From NCBI GenBank assembly GCA_005792285.1, contig SXSI01000047.1, positions 102,058 to 166,057 on the forward strand: DNA of 64,000 nt, given 5' to 3'. The translations under genes and the position numbers were made by a program. Of the stretch, positions 45,341 to 55,607 are shown piece after piece; within the stretch, counting starts at the first letter, position 1; the number at the start of each line of letters is the position of its first letter. A model generated the notes under the pieces. The model did not search any database. It was not told the DNA's origin and worked only from the letters and a program-made list of their open reading frames with translations. The DNA comes from Bacteroidota bacterium. Lineage in GTDB: Bacteria > Bacteroidota > Ignavibacteria > UBA10030 > UBA8401.

Positions 45341-46471
45341 TAATAATGCTGAAACAAATTCTTTTAATTCTTCAATTGTAGTATATCTACCAATTGATAT
45401 TCTCAAAGTAGCTAACGCTGTTTTTTCATCTCTTCCCATTGCCAATAAAACATGAGATGCTTGTACACTTCCCGATGAGCATGCAGAACCACTTGATAAA
45501 GCAAATCCTTCCAAATCTAAATTTAAGAGAAGTGCCTCACCATCGATATTTATTTTTGTTGAATCAAATGAGATATTTACAATATTCGATATTGAATTTT
45601 CGACAATACTATTTTGTATTATTACTTCTGAAATCGGTTTAAGTAAAATCAGTAATTCTTTTTTTAAATTAGCAATTCTAATATTTTCAATCTCAAGTTT
45701 AGAATAAGCAAGTTTTGAAGCTTCTGCAAAACCAACGATTAAGGGTAAATTTTCTGTTCCAGCTCTCTTCCCTCTTTCTTGCGAACCACCGTGAATAAGA
45801 GAATCAATTTCAATTCCTTTCCGAATATAAATTGCACCAATTCCTTTTGGACCATAAATTTTATGTGAAGTAATTGACATTAAATCAATTGGCAATTCTT
45901 TCACTGATATTTTTAATTTGCCATACGCTTGGACTGCATCGGTATGAAATAGAATTCCATTTATTCTACAAATATTTCCGATTTCCGAAATATTTTGAAT
46001 TGTTCCTACTTCGTTATTTACATACATCACACTTATTAAAAATGTTTCTGGTTTAATTAGTTTTTTTAATTTTTCTAAATTGATTAATCCTGTTGAAGTA
46101 ACATTTACAACTGAATATTCAAATCCTAAACTTTTTAAATATTCAGCTGAATGTATCACTGCGTGATGTTCGATTGAAGAAATTATAAAATGATTTTTAC
46201 CACTTTTTCTTTTCGAGACAAATGCAGTTCCAATTAATGAATGGTTGTCAGATTCAGTGCCACCACTAGTAAAAATTATTTCACTTGATTCTGCTCCAAT
46301 AGTTAAAGCGATAGTTTGACGAGCTTCTTCGATATGAACTTTACTTATTCTACCAAAGGAGTGTATTGAACTTGGATTTCCAAACGAATCGTTCAAATTT
46401 TTATTCATTATAACTTGAACTTCTTCAGCAATTGGTGTCGTTGAAGAATAATCGAGGTAAATTGGTTTCAT
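45314..46471 (-). CDS. Cysteine desulfurase
   Basis: YLDYSSTTPIAEEV; FTSGGTESDNHSLIG; TSHKIYGPKGIGAIYIRKG; SGSACSSGSVQASHVLLAMG. Confidence 0.95.
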   Translation of the reverse strand: MKPIYLDYSSTTPIAEEVQVIMNKNLNDSFGNPSSIHSFGRISKVHIEEARQTIALTIGAESSEIIFTSGGTESDNHSLIGTAFVSKRKSGKNHFIISSIEHHAVIHSAEYLKSLGFEYSVVNVTSTGLINLEKLKKLIKPETFLISVMYVNNEVGTIQNISEIGNICRINGILFHTDAVQAYGKLKISVKELPIDLMSITSHKIYGPKGIGAIYIRKGIEIDSLIHGGSQERGKRAGTENLPLIVGFAEASKLAYSKLEIENIRIANLKKELLILLKPISEVIIQNSIVENSISNIVNISFDSTKINIDGEALLLNLDLEGFALSSGSACSSGSVQASHVLLAMGRDEKTALATLRISIGRYTTIEELKEFVSALLLIVERIKK

Positions 46472-46530
46472 ATTTCCCCGTAAAAATAATAAGATACTAA
46501 CAAGGATAGAAAGGTTTAATTTACAAAATT

Positions 46531-47019
46531 TTATTTATCGCGAAGTTGTTTATCAATTTTTTTTCGAGTAGACAAATCATTCATCATAGCTCTCATATCA
46601 TCCCGAAAGTCTTGTTGAAATATTACATACTTAACAACTTGTTGTGGAGAAAGGACATCTTTTATTTCTGATAAAAATTTCTCTTCGTTACTTAACATTT
46701 TATTATTCATGTCAAGATATTGTTGCAAAGTGGCATCCAATTCAGATTGTTGAGAATTATTGCTGATTTGAGTTTTAAGTTTCTTTAGAATTTTATCACG
46801 TTGTTTTGCTAACTCAGACATATTTTCTCTTTGTTTATTATATCTACTGAAAAACTGAATTGATTTTTTTTCATCCATTTCTAAAACTTCCATCATCCGA
46901 ATTTTACGATACTTTTCAATTTTTCCCTGTGAGTTCTCTTTTCTTCTCTCCATTTGCGAGAAGAGGCTTGAAAATGTAACTAGAAATGTTAATGCTAAAA
47001 TTGGTAAAGTTTTCTTCAT
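46531..47019 (-). CDS. Periplasmic Spy/CpxP-like protein
   Basis: Signal peptide; Q/K/E-rich helical; LSPQQVVKYVIFQQDFRDDMRAMM near the C-terminus (LTxxQ-like). Confidence 0.65.
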   Translation of the reverse strand: MKKTLPILALTFLVTFSSLFSQMERRKENSQGKIEKYRKIRMMEVLEMDEKKSIQFFSRYNKQRENMSELAKQRDKILKKLKTQISNNSQQSELDATLQQYLDMNNKMLSNEEKFLSEIKDVLSPQQVVKYVIFQQDFRDDMRAMMNDLSTRKKIDKQLRDK

Positions 47020-47043
47020 ATTGATTCCTTTGTATTAATGATC

Positions 47044-47679
47044 TTATTCAACTAAAATATCTGAAAGTGCTAATAAATAATCATGTTCAGATTCTATTTT
47101 AACTTCACCGTCAAGCAAATATAAAATAACATTATCGAGATTCATTTCTAAATTATATAAACTGGCAATTTTCATTACAGATTTGGATTCAGTTTTTACT
47201 TCTGATTGGATTGAATAATCCTTCTCCAACATATGTGAAATATCATTTTCATTTTGTACATAATATTCATTTGAAATTAAGTGAACTTTTTGATCAAATT
47301 GTCTATTAACAATAAAGGAATTGTTGTAACTATTTTCATTAAGCATTAAATACAAAGCTGATATTATTGAAATAACCAACATTGCCGCAATTGATGTAAC
47401 ATATCTTAAATTGATAATTGAAAATATTGGCATCCATTTTTTATTTTCAATTCTTTGATTTACTTGATAATTAAGTTCACTAAAATAATTTTTAGGAACT
47501 TCTGCTAAAGATTCAGTTTGTAAATATTGATAAGTGTATTTTAATTCCTTAGCAATATTATTACAAGATGAACAGTTAAATATATGCACTTCTACAGATT
47601 TTAATTGTTCGGAAGATAATCCACCTTCAATAAATTCAGGTAATAAATATTTTATGTCATTGCATTTTTGATCTAACAT
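47044..47679 (-). CDS. Zinc-finger anti-sigma factor-like membrane protein
   Basis: HIFNCSSC (Hx3Cx2C ZAS motif), one TM segment; overlaps the sigma gene. Confidence 0.8.
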   Translation of the reverse strand: MLDQKCNDIKYLLPEFIEGGLSSEQLKSVEVHIFNCSSCNNIAKELKYTYQYLQTESLAEVPKNYFSELNYQVNQRIENKKWMPIFSIINLRYVTSIAAMLVISIISALYLMLNENSYNNSFIVNRQFDQKVHLISNEYYVQNENDISHMLEKDYSIQSEVKTESKSVMKIASLYNLEMNLDNVILYLLDGEVKIESEHDYLLALSDILVE

Positions 47680-48208
47680 GTTTTCCTATTTTACTAACCG
47701 CATGAAAATAATTTGCCTTTAATCCGCCAACGCTTGTTTTAAGCAATTTTGAAATTTCATTAAATGGCATTTCTTCATAATATCTTAAAATAAATACTTT
47801 TTTTTGTTTTTCCGATAACATTTCTATCGCTTCACTAATTGCTTGTTTGTGTTCTTCTGAAACAACTTTATCAATTGGAGAATCATCATCACTTTCTACA
47901 TCGATTTCATGTTGTTCAATTGAAAAACTTTTCCGTATTTTTTTTCTTCGTATTTCATTAAAACTAAAATTAACAGCAATCCGATAAAGCCATGTATAAA
48001 AACTTGAGTCACCTTTGAATCCTTTTAAACTTGAATAAACTTTTACAAATACATCTTGCGCAACATCATTTGCAGTGTCATGGTCATTCACAATTCGCCG
48101 AATAAGCCAGTAAACTCGTTCTTGATATCTACTAACTATTTGATTATATGCTTTCTCATTGCCGGCTAAAAATTGCTGTATTAATTCCGAGTCTTCTTGT
48201 TCACTCAT
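47657..48208 (-). CDS. ECF-family RNA polymerase sigma factor
   Basis: YNQIVSRYQERVYWLIRRIVNDHDTANDVAQDVFVKVYSSLKGFKGDSSFYTWLYRIAVNFSFNEIRRKK; sigma-4 MPFNEISKLLKTSVGGLKANYFHAVSKI. Confidence 0.95.
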   Translation of the reverse strand: MSEQEDSELIQQFLAGNEKAYNQIVSRYQERVYWLIRRIVNDHDTANDVAQDVFVKVYSSLKGFKGDSSFYTWLYRIAVNFSFNEIRRKKIRKSFSIEQHEIDVESDDDSPIDKVVSEEHKQAISEAIEMLSEKQKKVFILRYYEEMPFNEISKLLKTSVGGLKANYFHAVSKIGKHVRSKMQ

Positions 48209-48255
48209 CCGGTAGTAAATATTGACACTTTATATTGTTTAAAAGTTTAAAACTT

Positions 48256-49905
48256 TTATTGATAATTATATCGAATTCCTAAAAATAGATCGAATTTTGA
48301 AGTGTAATTTGCTTTTGTTTTGGAAAATTGTTCAATTAATGGGATTGCTTCTTCTTGAGAAAAGCTTGTATTTCTAATATGAAAATCGACAACCACATCT
48401 CTAAATGGTTCATACCTTGCCTTCAAACCAAAAAAGGAATCAATAATTGTTGGTGAATATAAAAATTCTGGAGTCGGCAACATATATTGATATATATTTT
48501 CTTTCTTTCCCCCTTTTCTAACTTTTTCAAATTCAAATGTAAGTTGCAAATTAAAAAGTGGTGAATAAGTAATTCCGGAATAAAATAAATCACCATTTTG
48601 TCCAACCCAATGCCCTAAATCATAATTATGACTTTGGTAAGTTGCATCGGGAAATTTATGATTATAAACCCACGGATTAAGACGAGTATATTCAAAAAGG
48701 AAGTTAGTATGCTCGTAGATTAGATCATAAGCTTGCATTCCTACAGTAAATGCTATTTGGTTTCGCTCTCGATCTTCACGTAAAAATTCTTCTGTAGAAA
48801 ATTCATCAATAAATAAACTTGCATAAAAATTATAATTCGGAATCATATTTATATCAATCGAGGCAAACATTTGGTTATTATCTAAATCAACAGTGTAATG
48901 TTCAGATGATTTTATGAACATAGTTGGAATTAAAAATAATAATTCCGGACTTCGATTACCATAAATATTTGATTCTCCAACTGCAATATCAATTCCATTT
49001 ATCGGAGAAAATTCAAGCATGTGTGCGGAAAGATATTTTTGTCTATAGATTGTTCTCATTGTAGAATCAGACGAACTAAGTGGAGTGATGTACGAATTCA
49101 TAGGGTCAATTAATTCTGAATGCAAACTGGAATGAATGTAAGTAAAATGCACTTTCTCTCCCAACTTTGCGCGAATTTTTACTTGCGGATATGAAGGTGG
49201 CTTTGTTGAAAGAATTATATTCCCACGATTTCCAGCTCCCCAAACATTACTCATTTTTTCAATCGAGAATGTTACATACGGTACATCAAAATTAAGTTGT
49301 GCATCGGCATAATCATACTCAACATGTTCACTAGTATAACGAACTGGTAATTGACCTTGTTCAGGTGAAAAACGAAATGATGGATCTTTGTATGAACCAC
49401 CTTGCTGATGATCTCTGAAATATAGATACCCTCCAATATTATTTCCTAAATAACCATAAGTAATCAGACCGTTTGACCTAGTTCGAGTATTTTTATCAAA
49501 GGCCCAATCCCGATAAGTGTATCCGCCAACAAAATTTCCATTTACAATTGCGCCACCACTTTTATAAGAATATAGATTCCAACGCTCATTAAGAATTACT
49601 GAATCCGATTCAGAGATTAGATTCATTAATTTTAATTCCTGATAAAATTCTTCTTTATAATAATTTAGTAAATCAATATCTACTTTAGAAAGTTTAATTT
49701 TTTGCGAATCCACAACTGCCAAAAAGTAAGCTATGTCGGTTCTGGTTAGTGGTTTAACAGCGTCTCTATAATTTGTAATTAGTTGTTTCGCTTCTACTTT
49801 TTTTAGAAATGAATATACTTGATGACTGGAATGTAAATAAACAGACTGCGCAAATAATTGTTTACTACAAATTATAAATAGCAAATAAATAACATATTTT
49901 TTCAA
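48256..49905 (-). CDS. Outer-membrane beta-barrel protein, Wzi/capsule-assembly-like
   Basis: Signal peptide; N-terminal helical domain then aromatic-rich barrel strands; NVWGAGNRGNIILSTKPPSYPQVKI. Confidence 0.65.
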   Translation of the reverse strand: MKKYVIYLLFIICSKQLFAQSVYLHSSHQVYSFLKKVEAKQLITNYRDAVKPLTRTDIAYFLAVVDSQKIKLSKVDIDLLNYYKEEFYQELKLMNLISESDSVILNERWNLYSYKSGGAIVNGNFVGGYTYRDWAFDKNTRTRSNGLITYGYLGNNIGGYLYFRDHQQGGSYKDPSFRFSPEQGQLPVRYTSEHVEYDYADAQLNFDVPYVTFSIEKMSNVWGAGNRGNIILSTKPPSYPQVKIRAKLGEKVHFTYIHSSLHSELIDPMNSYITPLSSSDSTMRTIYRQKYLSAHMLEFSPINGIDIAVGESNIYGNRSPELLFLIPTMFIKSSEHYTVDLDNNQMFASIDINMIPNYNFYASLFIDEFSTEEFLREDRERNQIAFTVGMQAYDLIYEHTNFLFEYTRLNPWVYNHKFPDATYQSHNYDLGHWVGQNGDLFYSGITYSPLFNLQLTFEFEKVRKGGKKENIYQYMLPTPEFLYSPTIIDSFFGLKARYEPFRDVVVDFHIRNTSFSQEEAIPLIEQFSKTKANYTSKFDLFLGIRYNYQ

Positions 49906-50765
49906 TTACTATTTTCTTTTTTTCTTGTAGCTAATATTGAGAATAATATTGAAGTAGCTAAAACAGAAATTATAACCACTAATGATGTTAAAATATCTAT
50001 ATGTTCACCAAAATAAAGGAGTATCATTTTTGTACCAACGAAAGCCAAAACTATTCCAACGCCATATTTAACATAACTAAAAGAGGACTGAGCACTCTCA
50101 AGTACAAAATACAATGAGCGTAAACCTAAAACTGCCATTAAGTTCGATGTGAAAATAATAAACGGATCAGTTGTAATTGCAAATATAGCTGGTATCGAAT
50201 CAATTGCAAAAACCAAATCTGTTGATTCAACTAAAATTAAAATTACCATCATTGGAGTTGCAAAATATTTACCATTTTCTTTGACAATAAATTTCTCACC
50301 ATGGAATTCTGTTTTTAATGGCATAATCTTTTTGAACATCCGAAGCATTATATTTTTTTCAGGATGAATTTCTTTTTCTTTTCCAAACGCCATTGTGTAA
50401 CCTGTATAAATTAACAATGCTCCAAAAATATAAAGTATCCACTCAAATCTAGTAATCATCGATATACCAATTAAAATAAAAATACCTCTCATAATTATAA
50501 CACCTACAATCCCATAATTCAAAACTCTTCTTTGAGCGTGAGATTTTAATTTGAATAGTGTAAAAATATACAGAAACACAAAAAGGTTATCTACACTTAA
50601 AGATTCTTCAATTATATATCCTGTTAAATATGCAAGCGCAGCATCTTTATTTGAGAGTGAACTGCTTGGTGAAATAATATCCCAATAATAATAAATTATA
50701 ATATTAAGAATGAAGGACAGGGAAACCCAAAATATTGTCCAGTAGATTGCTTTTTTAATTGGCAT
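49902..50765 (-). CDS. TerC-family integral membrane protein
   Basis: GYIIEESLSVDNLFVFLYIFTLFKL; ILVESTDLVFAIDSIPAIFAITTDPFIIFTSNLMAVLGLRSLYF. Confidence 0.95.
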   Translation of the reverse strand: MPIKKAIYWTIFWVSLSFILNIIIYYYWDIISPSSSLSNKDAALAYLTGYIIEESLSVDNLFVFLYIFTLFKLKSHAQRRVLNYGIVGVIIMRGIFILIGISMITRFEWILYIFGALLIYTGYTMAFGKEKEIHPEKNIMLRMFKKIMPLKTEFHGEKFIVKENGKYFATPMMVILILVESTDLVFAIDSIPAIFAITTDPFIIFTSNLMAVLGLRSLYFVLESAQSSFSYVKYGVGIVLAFVGTKMILLYFGEHIDILTSLVVIISVLATSILFSILATRKKENSN

Positions 50766-50828
50766 TATGATTCAAATTTATTAAAAGTTGTCTTAAATAT
50801 AAAGTAGTTTTAAAAATAAACTGTACTA

Positions 50829-50860
50829 ATTGTAGAAAGAAATGTTTGTTTGTATTTTTG
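50829..50860 (+). promoter_or_regulatory. Promoter of tRNA-Leu
   Basis: ATTG-N20-TATTTTTG, -7 ends 6 nt before tRNA position 1. Confidence 0.6.
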
Positions 50861-50866
50861 CTTCAA

Positions 50867-50949
50867 GCCCAAGTGGTGAAATGGCAGACACACCGTCTTC
50901 AGGAGGCGGCGCTCGCAAGAGCATGGGAGTTCAAGTCTCCCCTTGGGCA
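50867..50949 (+). tRNA. tRNA-Leu (anticodon CAG)
   Basis: GCCCAAG...CTTGGGC acceptor stem + A; anticodon loop TTCAGGA; class II variable arm CGCTCGCAAGAGCA; T-arm GGGAGTTCAAGTCTCCC; CCA not encoded. Confidence 0.95.
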
Positions 50950-50986
50950 CATAATTGAACATCCCTAATATTTAATTTGTATAAAT

Positions 50987-52018
50987 TTATTTTATTACTA
51001 AAGAATTTATTGATTTATCAAATGCAGATATAATATCTTTAGACATTGGTTTATACCAAGTTGAAAATATTCGATAGACCTTATCATTCTTTACAACAAA
51101 ATAAACTTTCCTATCAATTTTAGCAACTGGAGAATAACTTAATACTTTTGCAGGAAGTCCACCAACAGTTACATCATTAACAGAAGTTGCATTGTATTTA
51201 TTTTTATTTTGCTCATAAACTTTTTCCAATGATAATTTTTTCGCAGGAAGTATATCGATAAGTATTGTACAATCCTGCCTGTAACCAATTAATTCCACAG
51301 ACATAATTGTTTCTCCTTTTACAGTTGGAAATATTGCTTGGAAATTATCCGGATGAGAAATGCTAAAATATTCATTTTCAAATGTTGTATAAGTCTCGGA
51401 TGGAATCGATTCATCTATTTCTTTTCCTTTAACTTTTGCTTTCGGTAAAATAACTGATGCAAGAATTGAATCAAATATTAGTGAGTAAGTTTCGAAGTAT
51501 TCATTAAATCCAGAATATTTTAAATAATAAAATGTACTATCGCTCGAACTAACAATTTGTTTAACTTGCAACTTTGCTTTTGCTCCAGCTTGTGCATTAA
51601 ATGAAAACTCAATCCCTTCTTTCTTTTCCATGTACGCAACTTTATTTTCGGAAAAAGTAATTCCCTGCCAACCCATTTCTTCATTACTTTTAAATTCGTT
51701 CAAAGTCGAGAATTTCGCATCTTTAAATTTTACTGAACCAAATTCAATTTCAACTCCAGTTGGAGTACCACTAACTGATCCTTGTGAATATAATTCGTAA
51801 AATTTATCAGCAGCTTCCTGAGAAGAATAAATTTTTATTTTTTTCGAATCAGTGCTGAACATCCAATTTCCTGGATATTTAATTTCAGTTCCAAAAAATC
51901 TATCATTATAAAGTTTCCATGATTCAACTTTTGGTGCTTCTACTTTACCTCCACATGATGTTACTAATAAAGATATTGCCACAAATATTATACTATATAA
52001 TTTGAAATTGTTTCTCAT
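50987..52018 (-). CDS. PsbP/DcrB-like lipoprotein
   Basis: Lipobox LLVTSC; two repeats of FxxYPGNWxF / FSISHPDNFQAIFP type. Confidence 0.65.
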   Translation of the reverse strand: MRNNFKLYSIIFVAISLLVTSCGGKVEAPKVESWKLYNDRFFGTEIKYPGNWMFSTDSKKIKIYSSQEAADKFYELYSQGSVSGTPTGVEIEFGSVKFKDAKFSTLNEFKSNEEMGWQGITFSENKVAYMEKKEGIEFSFNAQAGAKAKLQVKQIVSSSDSTFYYLKYSGFNEYFETYSLIFDSILASVILPKAKVKGKEIDESIPSETYTTFENEYFSISHPDNFQAIFPTVKGETIMSVELIGYRQDCTILIDILPAKKLSLEKVYEQNKNKYNATSVNDVTVGGLPAKVLSYSPVAKIDRKVYFVVKNDKVYRIFSTWYKPMSKDIISAFDKSINSLVIK

Positions 52019-52030
52019 AATAAACCTCGT

Positions 52031-53761
52031 TTAATTAATTTGACTAAGTTCCTTTTTAGCAGTTGCATTATTTGGATTAATTTTAAGTACTAATTTATAT
52101 TCCTCAATTGATTTCTTTTTCATTAGTTCTTTTGTTTTAGAATCCATTTTTTTATCAACTCTGGAAACATTGTACATTTGAGCAAGGAATAAATGAGTTC
52201 CCTCTTTTTTATTTTTAACTTCTTTTGATTCGAATGCAATAACTTTTATAAGTTCATTTATCGCACCAAGATAGTTTTCAGATTTGTATTCAATTACAGC
52301 TAATGCATTATAAATTTCTGATTTAGTATTTTTATTCTTCTCTATTTGAATGCTATCTTGATTTTTTATTGTATCAACTGTTAACAGTATATTATTTAGC
52401 ATTTCTTTTGCAACTAAAAATGAATCTTGAGCTTGATACATTCGAGCATAAAACATTCTTCCTTGAATATATTCTGGTCTTAATGCAACGACTTGACGAA
52501 ACTTTATCTTTGCTTCTTCAAATTTTTCTAACATGAAACTTGCAAATCCACCATAAAATTGTGCGCTAAAATTTGTTGGATCATTTCTAATAATTCTGTC
52601 ATATTCCTTTTCGGCTTCAATAAAATTTTTCTGAGCAATAAAAATTGCAGCCATCTCTCCTGAAACTTCGGATGACATTGGTTCTTTTTCATACGCCAAA
52701 CGATAATTCAAAATAGCAGTAACTGTATCTTGTACTTTTAGAAATAATTTTCCCTTTTTAATTAAATCTTTATAAGTTATCGAATCAATTGGGATTGAAT
52801 TAAATGTTGTAATTGCATCTTGAATTGCATCTGTTTCCGAATAACAATGTACAAGTTGTTTTTGGAATTCGGCTGAGGAATTGAGTTTAATTATTTTTTT
52901 TAGTTGCGGGATTGCTTCGCTATACGCTTTAGTTTCATATAAAGATTTCGCATAACGGACTAAAATTTCAAAGTCATTTGGTTTTAATTCTAAATATTTT
53001 TTATAGTAAACAACAGCTTCTTTATAAATTCCACTTTTATAATACATCTTTCCTAAATCAAGTAATACCTGTGTATTAGTTGGATCTAAATCAACCGCTT
53101 CTTTCAAAGCTTTCGCAGCTTCATTCCCCTTTTTCATTTTTGTATAAACCAATCCTAATTTAATTAATATCTGCGGATTAGTTGGACTTAATATTTTTGC
53201 CTCATTATAGTTGCTGATTGCAAGTGAACTTATATTTTGTTTAGCATAACTATCTCCCAATCCAATAAATATTTCAGAAAGTTTTCCCTCAATATCTAGT
53301 TCACGTGCTTTTGTAAAATATAGAGTTGCTTTATCAACAGAGTCTACTTCTAAATATACATTCGCAAGTCCCAGTGGTATATATGGATTTTTCTTGTCTT
53401 CTTTTTCAGCATCTGTAAATTCTTTTAATCCCTTTTTCCACTGATTTTGTTTTGTATAAACCGAACCTAATGAAATTAAAGTTTTAATATGTTCATCATC
53501 AATATCTTTTGCAACAAGAAGATATTTTTCAGCTAACTTATAATTTTCTTCTACTCGATAAGATTCACCCAACATATAATTCGCTTCAAGTTTATCTTTT
53601 TTACTTAAATTTTCAAACTTGGTATTTTTAGATAGAAGAGAAATGACTTCATTGTATTGGTACCGTTGAAATACCTTTTTAGCTAATTCATAATCCGATT
53701 GCGAAAATAACGTTTGAGTGCAAACAAAGATTAAAAAACTTATAAATATTTTATTGTACAT
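52031..53761 (-). CDS. Secreted tetratricopeptide-repeat protein
   Basis: Signal peptide; many TPR units (e.g. AAKALKEAVDLDPTNTQVLLDLGKMYYKSGIYKEAVVYYKKYLELKPND). Confidence 0.9.
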   Translation of the reverse strand: MYNKIFISFLIFVCTQTLFSQSDYELAKKVFQRYQYNEVISLLSKNTKFENLSKKDKLEANYMLGESYRVEENYKLAEKYLLVAKDIDDEHIKTLISLGSVYTKQNQWKKGLKEFTDAEKEDKKNPYIPLGLANVYLEVDSVDKATLYFTKARELDIEGKLSEIFIGLGDSYAKQNISSLAISNYNEAKILSPTNPQILIKLGLVYTKMKKGNEAAKALKEAVDLDPTNTQVLLDLGKMYYKSGIYKEAVVYYKKYLELKPNDFEILVRYAKSLYETKAYSEAIPQLKKIIKLNSSAEFQKQLVHCYSETDAIQDAITTFNSIPIDSITYKDLIKKGKLFLKVQDTVTAILNYRLAYEKEPMSSEVSGEMAAIFIAQKNFIEAEKEYDRIIRNDPTNFSAQFYGGFASFMLEKFEEAKIKFRQVVALRPEYIQGRMFYARMYQAQDSFLVAKEMLNNILLTVDTIKNQDSIQIEKNKNTKSEIYNALAVIEYKSENYLGAINELIKVIAFESKEVKNKKEGTHLFLAQMYNVSRVDKKMDSKTKELMKKKSIEEYKLVLKINPNNATAKKELSQIN

Positions 53762-53763
53762 TC

Positions 53764-54666
53764 TTACTCCGAAGTTAAAGAAATCAAACGCACCGGCATT
53801 GTTGCTGGCACTAAATTATTATTTGTAAATATTTTTTGACCATTTATACTTGATACAAATGTTATAAAACCATCTTCAACTCCTCCAATTAAATTTCTTC
53901 CGACTAAATAAATTGGTCGCTTTAACGGATAATAATTTCTATAAATATGTGCGGGATGTGGTGTAAAATATTCTAAAGTTGAATTTGATTCTCGTTGATA
54001 ATTTTTGTCACCAACAGAAATTATTTTACATTCTTCCGGCAAATTATTTAACCAGCTTGAACCAATTATCCCAAGTAATAATTCATTTTTACTTACTAAA
54101 TCAATTACCTGTTTTGAAGTTGAACAAGGGTAGATAATAGCACCAATTTTGCTGTTTTGCAAGAGTCCTTTTTGAAGAAATTCATTTAAACCACTATTCG
54201 AACTTCCAGTAGCAATTATTATTTTATTTCCATTTTTCCAAGACTTTTTATTTCCAGAAAGTATTTTATGCAATTCTTCAGTTGTAATTTGATTGAGAGG
54301 ATTATTTTTATTTACAAACAATAATAATCCATCATATGCAACTTTGAAAGTATCGATATAAAGTTTATATTTTTTAACAACTTCCCATTCTTCAGGATTT
54401 AAGTTTCTTGGAATTGCTATTAATTTTACACTATCATTTAGTAATTGTACAACTGCATCTCTTGATTGAATTGCTGAATAAGAAATTTTTGCTTCGGGAT
54501 AATATCTTTCAAACTCTTCAACTTCTTTACTAATAATCGATGAAATATCTTCGGAAACCAACATATGTGTTGAACCACGAGTTGCCGTCACAGTTGGTTT
54601 ATATTCACATCCAATTAAAACAAAAATAAATAAAGCGATATAACAAAAACTTTTACTTTGTTTCAT
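53764..54666 (-). CDS. PstS-like phosphate-binding lipoprotein
   Basis: Lipobox FVLIGC; ISSIISKEVEEFERYYPEAKI; LNQITTEELHKILSGNKKSWKN; YPLKRPIYLV. Confidence 0.8.
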   Translation of the reverse strand: MKQSKSFCYIALFIFVLIGCEYKPTVTATRGSTHMLVSEDISSIISKEVEEFERYYPEAKISYSAIQSRDAVVQLLNDSVKLIAIPRNLNPEEWEVVKKYKLYIDTFKVAYDGLLLFVNKNNPLNQITTEELHKILSGNKKSWKNGNKIIIATGSSNSGLNEFLQKGLLQNSKIGAIIYPCSTSKQVIDLVSKNELLLGIIGSSWLNNLPEECKIISVGDKNYQRESNSTLEYFTPHPAHIYRNYYPLKRPIYLVGRNLIGGVEDGFITFVSSINGQKIFTNNNLVPATMPVRLISLTSE

Positions 54667-54868
54667 TTTTTAGCTGCAAGTACGAACGATAATCTTTAAT
54701 AACTCTGATAAGTCGAAATATTCCATAAGAAAAAAGTAGAATTGAAAAAGGATTTTTAATAACACCAAGGGAAAACTTGAAAATTAATAAGTCGAAAAAA
54801 ATTAGGATTCCAAGAAAAATATAAACAAAAGCCAGAAGCCCGCGTAAATAAAGCAACGCATGCTGCAT
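54653..54868 (-). CDS. Small membrane protein
   Basis: Hydrophobic LRGLLAFVYIFLGILIFFDLLIF...; likely start at MQHALLYLRG rather than ORF start 54928, which overlaps tonB. Confidence 0.6.
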   Translation of the reverse strand: MQHALLYLRGLLAFVYIFLGILIFFDLLIFKFSLGVIKNPFSILLFSYGIFRLIRVIKDYRSYLQLKNETK

Positions 54869-54882
54869 AAAATTTGGGAGAA

Positions 54883-55599
54883 TTATCTCCCTTGGTTTAG
54901 TTTGAATTTGAATGGAATTGAAACCCAAACTGCGACTGGACCGTTATTCATAATTGCAGGGGTAAAAACCCATTTCATTGCGGCATCAATAGAAGGTTGG
55001 TTAAATAATTCTGCATCTGATTTTATAACTTGAGCTCTTTTTGCTTTGCCTTCTTTGTCAACCCAAATTTTTACCCAAACAGTTCCTTCAACTCCCGCAC
55101 GTCGAGCAATTTCCGGATAAGCTGGTGCAATTTGTTTTACAGGAACAGGATTTTTTTCAACCGGGACAAAATCTGCTGGAGGACCTTCATCTTCGATTTT
55201 TATTTCTCCGCTACCAACTCCTTCTGCTACAGCATCATTAGAAACAGCTGCTAATTCTTCTTGTGTTGCAATTGTAGCTTCGGGATTTATATCTGCGTCA
55301 GGAACTGGAATTGGAATACCAACTGTTGGTTTTGCACTTGGTTCAGCAATATTTACACGAGGTGCTGCCTCAGCATTTTCAATTGAAGGTGGTGGACCAA
55401 GATCACTGTACTTCATAATCCGTACAGTATAAACTGGCGCATCTTCTTCTAAAAGAAATTGTGTAATAAAATAACTTGAGACTGCTAGTAAATGAAAAAC
55501 AATTGCAAAAGTTAAGGCACGTTTTGCTGACTTGTAATAATATTGTCTTAACTCAATGTAGCCGTAAACTAAAGAAGCAGTATTAATTTGTGTCGTCAT
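54883..55599 (-). CDS. tonB: TonB-family energy transducer
   Basis: N-terminal TM, Pro-rich linker, PVKQIAPAYPEIARRAGVEGTVWVKIWVDKEGKAKRAQVIKSDAELFNQPSIDAAMKWVFTPA. Confidence 0.95.
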   Translation of the reverse strand: MTTQINTASLVYGYIELRQYYYKSAKRALTFAIVFHLLAVSSYFITQFLLEEDAPVYTVRIMKYSDLGPPPSIENAEAAPRVNIAEPSAKPTVGIPIPVPDADINPEATIATQEELAAVSNDAVAEGVGSGEIKIEDEGPPADFVPVEKNPVPVKQIAPAYPEIARRAGVEGTVWVKIWVDKEGKAKRAQVIKSDAELFNQPSIDAAMKWVFTPAIMNNGPVAVWVSIPFKFKLNQGR

Positions 55600-55607
55600 T
55601 TAAATTC

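Noticed and set aside
48228-48250. AT-only palindrome AAAAGTTTAAAACTTTT upstream of the ECF sigma gene
   Set aside because: Low-complexity AT, frequent by chance in this genome; not strong enough as operator or terminator.
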